This document shows, in pieces, positions 60,332 through 64,000 of a stretch of 64,000 bases of DNA. The notes below the pieces were generated by a model. That model was not told the origin of the DNA. It worked only from the letters and a program-made list of their open reading frames with translations, and did no database searches. Numbering within the stretch: position 1 is the first letter of the stretch; each line of letters starts with the position of its first letter. Position numbers and translations under genes: made by a program. The DNA comes from MFD00082-c5 sp963697995 (GTDB lineage Bacteria; Chlamydiota; Chlamydiia; Chlamydiales; JAJFMB01): positions 744,001 through 808,000 of the forward strand of contig OY969110.1 of NCBI GenBank assembly GCA_963697995.1, read 5' to 3'.

Positions 60332-61312
60332 ATGACAAAACAAAAAATCTTAAAATTAACTCTTCCCTTTGTGTTGATGGCTCTTCTTAGCCTTTCGTTT
60401 CAGACATCGATGAGATTACGGGAAATTATCGTGATTCCTGTCGCTAAAATATTAAGTATTCGAAATTGGTTTTTTAAACGAGAGAATCCCCTGGCTTTAG
60501 AAGTGAAGCAATTAGAGCTTGAGAATCAGCTACTTTATCAAGAGATTGATCGATTAGGGGAAAGACAGGAAGGGGTTAATATTTTGGTTGGGAAAGTGGT
60601 TTATCGTCCTCAATCGAGTTTTTCATCTCTTCTCTGGATCAATGTCGGTGAGAAAGATAACGAAAAAGCGCAAAAAAAAGTGATTGGGAAAGGAAGTCCT
60701 GTTCTCTCGGGTAAAAGCGTTGTAGGGGTTGTCGAGTATGTGGGAAGAACCCACTCTTCCGTCAGGCTAATCACAGACAGTTCCCTTTCCCCCTCTGTGA
60801 GGTGCGTGAGGGGAAATTTAGAGATTGCAAGCCTTATAGATGATGTCGATCGCCTTTTAGAGAGGCTCTCACACCATCCTGGAATGGATTTGGCCTCTAA
60901 CCATTTAAAGCAGGCAAAAGGGTATCTATTAGAGGAGCGAGGGGAAACTGTATTTTTGGTAAAAGGAGAGCTCTTAGGGGCACGGGAAGGGAGTTTTCGA
61001 AGAAGAGGCACTCATCTTTTTGGCTCCGGATTTAACTACGATTTTGCCGACTCTAAAGGGCCTGCAAGGGATTTAAGAACTGGTGAAGTTAACGGCAAAA
61101 AAGGGGGAATCTCTCTCTTGCAAAAAGGGGACTTACTTGTGACCACAGGGCTCGATGGGGTGTTTCCAGAAGGATTATCGGTTGCAACTGTTAAAGAAAT
61201 TATGCCTCTAAAAGAGGGGGATTACTACTTTGATCTAGTCGCTGAAGCAACAGCCGGTTCTTTTGATCGCCTCTCCCATCTTATGGTTCTTCCACCATCA
61301 TCTTATCAATAA
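60332..61312 (+). CDS. mreC: Cell-shape protein MreC
   Basis: The 326-residue product has an N-terminal membrane anchor (about 8-24), a periplasmic coiled coil (about 52-80, 'LALEVKQLELENQLLYQEIDRL') and the MreC beta domain ('VGKVVYRPQSSFSSLLWINVGEKD...SPVLSGKSVVGVVEYVGRTHSSVRLITD' and 'LLQKGDLLVTTGLDGVFPEGLSVATV'). It contains an insertion of about 80 residues between the two conserved beta parts. In chlamydiae MreB/MreC act in division-site peptidoglycan synthesis. No mreB or mreD is adjacent. The ATG at 60332 lacks a clear ribosome-binding site. Confidence 0.86.
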   Translation: MTKQKILKLTLPFVLMALLSLSFQTSMRLREIIVIPVAKILSIRNWFFKRENPLALEVKQLELENQLLYQEIDRLGERQEGVNILVGKVVYRPQSSFSSLLWINVGEKDNEKAQKKVIGKGSPVLSGKSVVGVVEYVGRTHSSVRLITDSSLSPSVRCVRGNLEIASLIDDVDRLLERLSHHPGMDLASNHLKQAKGYLLEERGETVFLVKGELLGAREGSFRRRGTHLFGSGFNYDFADSKGPARDLRTGEVNGKKGGISLLQKGDLLVTTGLDGVFPEGLSVATVKEIMPLKEGDYYFDLVAEATAGSFDRLSHLMVLPPSSYQ

Positions 61313-61342
61313 AATTATTCCATAAAAAAAAAGAAAAAACGT

Positions 61343-61372
61343 TTGCTTCAAAATGAGGCTTAGGAGTATAAG
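61343..61372 (+). promoter_or_regulatory. Candidate promoter for the gene at 61435
   Basis: TTGCTT (61343-61348), an 18-bp spacer and TATAAG (61367-61372), leaving a leader of about 55 nt. Confidence 0.45.
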
Positions 61373-61434
61373 ATCGTCCGAAACAAAATGTTATAGTAAA
61401 TATTGATTTAATTTTTATTTAATAGGAAAGTGTT

Positions 61435-62406
61435 GTGATGAAAGAAATAACATATTTTCGAAGCGCACCCTTTTTTTTGCTAAAAGGGCTTGAGAGCGAT
61501 CAGTCTCCCCGTTTTGGTCTCTTCTCTAACCGCACTCTCTTAAAACCCTCTCTTCAAAGAAAAGAGGGGCGGCAAGAGGCTTTTAACGATGTGGTGAGTT
61601 TAGATGAAACTCATTTTTTGACAAGAAAAATAGCCGATGCCTTACAAGACGCAGCGACCCTCCTTATGGGTTTAAGCGCTGTTTTTCGAAAAAAACTTGT
61701 CTCTATCAATGAAGAGGAATCGCTTCTTTCTCACGTTTTAAGTCACTACCCTAAAAGAGAATTTGATTTAAAAAAAATAATGGAAACTCTTCCTTCCCTT
61801 GGGTTTGAAGAGATTCCCAATACCTTAATGGTCCAAGCATCGATTGGTGCTTTAAGTCAAAAAGGGATTGATGAAGGGGAGTTTTTTATTCAGCTAAATA
61901 ATATCTCAAAAAACTTTGATTTTAATCTTTTAACGGCTTTAGACCTCTCAAAAAAAGAAATAGTTAAAAATTTTTTTCAAATAAATACAGACAGGTCTTC
62001 AGTTGACCCCTCTTTGTTTTTTAAAAGCTCTTTTTTTAAAGGGCGGTACGTGCCGAGACTGCGTTACAACAGAGTGATTCTTTCTGCGGCAAGGTGGTTT
62101 TTTGATGCTTCTGTTATTGATATTGAAAATGTTGAAGACTCTATAGGGGAAGTTTTAGAGTCTTTTGAACTAGATGATGTCTGTTTTGTAGAGGAGGGCG
62201 CAAAATATGTTTATTGGAGAGAGGAGATCCCGTATCTTGCTCATCTTTTTAGGCAAAATAAGGCCCTTCATTTTGTAGAACGCCTCTTTACTGAAAAAAC
62301 AGTGCTGATTAAAGGGGAAAACACCTCTTATCCTTCTCTTCTTATTGTTCCCTTACTTAAGGAAGAGATCGCTTTGCAAGAGGAAATCACGAGGTTACAT
62401 GCTTAA
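61435..62406 (+). CDS. Hypothetical protein upstream of a glycosyltransferase
   Basis: The 323-residue (GTG 61435) or 322-residue (ATG 61438) product appears soluble, with a leucine- and phenylalanine-rich helical body and no signal peptide, membrane segment or motif I recognise. AGGA lies seven bases before the GTG and ten before the ATG, so the start stays open by one codon. It overlaps the next gene by 8 bp, so it belongs to a transcript with the glycosyltransferase and probably the Wza-like gene, suggesting a part in surface polysaccharide synthesis. Confidence 0.55.
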   Translation: MMKEITYFRSAPFFLLKGLESDQSPRFGLFSNRTLLKPSLQRKEGRQEAFNDVVSLDETHFLTRKIADALQDAATLLMGLSAVFRKKLVSINEEESLLSHVLSHYPKREFDLKKIMETLPSLGFEEIPNTLMVQASIGALSQKGIDEGEFFIQLNNISKNFDFNLLTALDLSKKEIVKNFFQINTDRSSVDPSLFFKSSFFKGRYVPRLRYNRVILSAARWFFDASVIDIENVEDSIGEVLESFELDDVCFVEEGAKYVYWREEIPYLAHLFRQNKALHFVERLFTEKTVLIKGENTSYPSLLIVPLLKEEIALQEEITRLHA

Positions 62407-63223
62407 AGCAGCAGTTGTTATCCCAACTTATAATGGAGAAAATGAACTAAGAGTTCTTTTGCCAAAAGTGCTCGAGTCGTTTTCGAAAACGGAAGTGTTG
62501 GTCATCGATTCCTCTTCGGAAGATGCCACTTGCCTTGTGGCTAACTCTTTTGGAGTGAAAGTTGAAGTGATTTCAAAAAAAGAGTTTAATCACGGGTTAA
62601 CAAGAGAGAAAGCGCGGAAAATATTGGACAGAGATATCGTCATCTATTTAACCCAAGACGCTCTTCCCTTAGGAAAAGATTCTTTTAAGAAATTAATTGA
62701 ACCCTTGATTGAAGGGAAAGCGCTTCTTTCCTACGGGCGGCAGGTTCCTAAAGAGGAGGCTCACCCGTTTGAAAAGTGTTTAAGAAATTTTAATTATCCT
62801 GAAAAAGGAGAGATTCGCACTTCAAATGATTATTCAAAAAAAGGCGCTTCAACCTATTTTTGCTCCAATGTGTTTGCCGCGTATCTTAATTCGGCTCTTG
62901 ATTCTGTAGGGGGATTTTCACAAGTCTGTTTTGGGGAGGATACGCTTGTTGCGGCAAAGATTTTGCAAAAAGGGGGATCTATTGCCTACGTAGCAGATGC
63001 TTTAGTGGTTCACTCCCATAAATTTTCCCTTTGGAACGAATTTAAAAGATACAGGGCTATGGGAAGAGAGAGGCGTCTTTACCCGGAGTTTTTTGGAAAA
63101 GGAGATAAATCAAGGGGGGTTGCTTTTGCTAAAGAATTATTTAAACAAACAACACTAATTCATTGGCCTTATGCTTTTGTTTATCTGGCCGTGAAAGGGC
63201 TTGGTTTTTTTGCCAGGTTTTAA
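62399..63223 (+). CDS. Family 2 glycosyltransferase (rhamnosyltransferase-like)
   Basis: The 274-residue product has GT-A motifs: 'AAVVIPTYNGENELRVLLPKVLES', 'VLVIDSSSEDAT', 'VIYLTQDALPLG' (DxD-like) and 'VGGFSQVCFGEDTLVAAKILQKGG' (acidic catalytic stretch), as in rhamnosyltransferase-type enzymes of surface polysaccharides. The open frame extends to 62345, but GAGG four bases before the ATG at 62399 sets the start, overlapping the previous gene by 8 bp. Donor and acceptor are unknown. Confidence 0.8.
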   Translation: MLKAAVVIPTYNGENELRVLLPKVLESFSKTEVLVIDSSSEDATCLVANSFGVKVEVISKKEFNHGLTREKARKILDRDIVIYLTQDALPLGKDSFKKLIEPLIEGKALLSYGRQVPKEEAHPFEKCLRNFNYPEKGEIRTSNDYSKKGASTYFCSNVFAAYLNSALDSVGGFSQVCFGEDTLVAAKILQKGGSIAYVADALVVHSHKFSLWNEFKRYRAMGRERRLYPEFFGKGDKSRGVAFAKELFKQTTLIHWPYAFVYLAVKGLGFFARF

Positions 63224-63254
63224 CCCCTTCCCTTTAACTCGAGTTTTTGGTAAG

Positions 63255-64000
63255 ATGAAAGATAATTTTTTTATTGTTATGAATACTTATCTTTTTCTTA
63301 TTTTAGTTTTATTAAGTTCTTGTACAAGGACGACTTGTAATTATCCTATTTGTAATGCAGCCGATTTTGTTATGGATTCGTACAGGATCAAGCAGGGGAA
63401 GATGGCGATTGCTGAAATGGAGGGATGTCCTCTTCGTCCTATCAGTTGCGAGGATTTGGATGAGTATAAAGATGCTATCGAAGAGGATGATATCCTAAAT
63501 GTCGTTCTTTACCACCCTTCAAGAAAAGATTTGGTTGATGCCATTGGAGCATTGAATGCAGCCCTTGGGGGGTTTCGCGTGAAGTGTGGGGCTATTGAGT
63601 TGCCCGATACACCGCCGATTGAGGTTGTGGGTTTGAGTTTAATGGAGGCTAAAGAGGTGATCTCAAGCAAGCTTTCCTCCGAAATTCAAGGGATTCAAGT
63701 GTATCTTTCTTATACCGATCGGTTAAGAAAAAGGGTTGAGCTCTCAGGTTTAAGTGCTATCACTGAGTATCCTGTCGATGGAAAAATTCGTCTTTATGAA
63801 GTGTTATCTAAAGCCAGGCTTCCTGTAGGAGCTAATCTTTTTAAAAGTTATTTACTAAGAGATGGGCAAAAATTGGGGGTCGATTTCCACAGGCTAATGA
63901 ATCTTGGGGATCTTTGTCAAAACGTCGTGATGAGGGGCGGGGATAAAATTTTTATAGCTAATCCTCAAGATAGCGTGGTGACGATTATGGGGGAGGTGCC
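63255..64000 (+). CDS. Wza-like polysaccharide export lipoprotein (5' part; runs off the window)
   Basis: From ATG 63255 the frame is open for 248 codons to the window edge. It starts with a lipoprotein signal peptide ending LLSSC (lipobox, Cys at residue 23) and contains 'EEDDILNVVLYHPSRKDLVDAIGALNA' and 'MRGGDKIFIANPQDSVVTIMGEV', the pattern of the polysaccharide biosynthesis/export (Wza) family, with repeated SLBB-type ligand-binding stretches ('RVELSGLSAITEYPVDGKIRLYEVLSKA'). It would form the outer-membrane export channel. It follows a glycosyltransferase by 31 bp. The C-terminus is not visible. Confidence 0.75.
   Translation, partial: MKDNFFIVMNTYLFLILVLLSSCTRTTCNYPICNAADFVMDSYRIKQGKMAIAEMEGCPLRPISCEDLDEYKDAIEEDDILNVVLYHPSRKDLVDAIGALNAALGGFRVKCGAIELPDTPPIEVVGLSLMEAKEVISSKLSSEIQGIQVYLSYTDRLRKRVELSGLSAITEYPVDGKIRLYEVLSKARLPVGANLFKSYLLRDGQKLGVDFHRLMNLGDLCQNVVMRGGDKIFIANPQDSVVTIMGEV

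Overview
The window is one stretch of an AT-rich bacterial chromosome that I place in the phylum Chlamydiota, outside the family Chlamydiaceae (a Simkania-, Rhabdochlamydia- or Parachlamydia-like organism). The reasons are gene order and gene forms typical of chlamydiae: mcsB-mcsA-tRNAs-frr-pyrH-tsf-rpsB-tRNA-Gly next to a very long penicillin-binding protein and a major-outer-membrane-like porin; a compact type II secretion operon (gspD-E-F plus four pseudopilin-like genes); an unknown small membrane gene paired with nqrA; hemB near a 717-residue GreA with a long N-terminal extension; and mreC. The large ankyrin protein, the Rhs protein, the AbiE pair and the polysaccharide-export type genes are the accessory load expected of an environmental, amoeba- or arthropod-associated chlamydia rather than of Chlamydia itself. 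The placement is by recognition only; no search was run.

Layout. 0-6.3 kb: a CoiA-like nuclease, a PAS/coiled-coil membrane protein, an unknown protein, an RluA-type pseudouridine synthase whose 3' end has spawned six decayed tandem copies, rpsT and an exported S15/CocE-type hydrolase. 6.3-12.7 kb: a beta-barrel protein, then the translation/nucleotide block with three tRNAs. 12.9-17.2 kb: class B PBP and porin, converging on a strong terminator. 17.3-27.3 kb: the type II secretion operon on the minus strand. 27.4-29.2 kb: a small membrane protein and nqrA. 29.3-40 kb: a minus-strand three-gene cluster (duplicated-domain protein, 2345-residue ankyrin protein, SecA-like ATPase), the best candidate for an undescribed system. 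40-45 kb: small secreted or membrane proteins, a YjbH-like outer-membrane protein and an AbiE toxin-antitoxin locus. 45.2-50.8 kb: an Rhs/YD-repeat protein with a hydrolase-like C-terminus and a small exported partner. 50.8-51.6 kb: a non-coding stretch of stacked hairpins and 127-bp repeats. 51.6-64 kb: a glycosyltransferase, mutY, hemB, greA, rdgB, a YacP-like NYN protein, tRNA-Ala, mreC, another glycosyltransferase and the start of a Wza-like lipoprotein.

Four copies of one non-autonomous element of about 280 bp (17-bp terminal inverted repeats, TA target duplication) lie at gene 3' ends at 6.3, 20.4, 44.9 and 59.5 kb. Co-directional housekeeping genes mostly abut or overlap by 4 bp and appear to be operons. 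Several apparent starts are upstream TTG/GTG codons that a Shine-Dalgarno sequence overrules; these are noted gene by gene.
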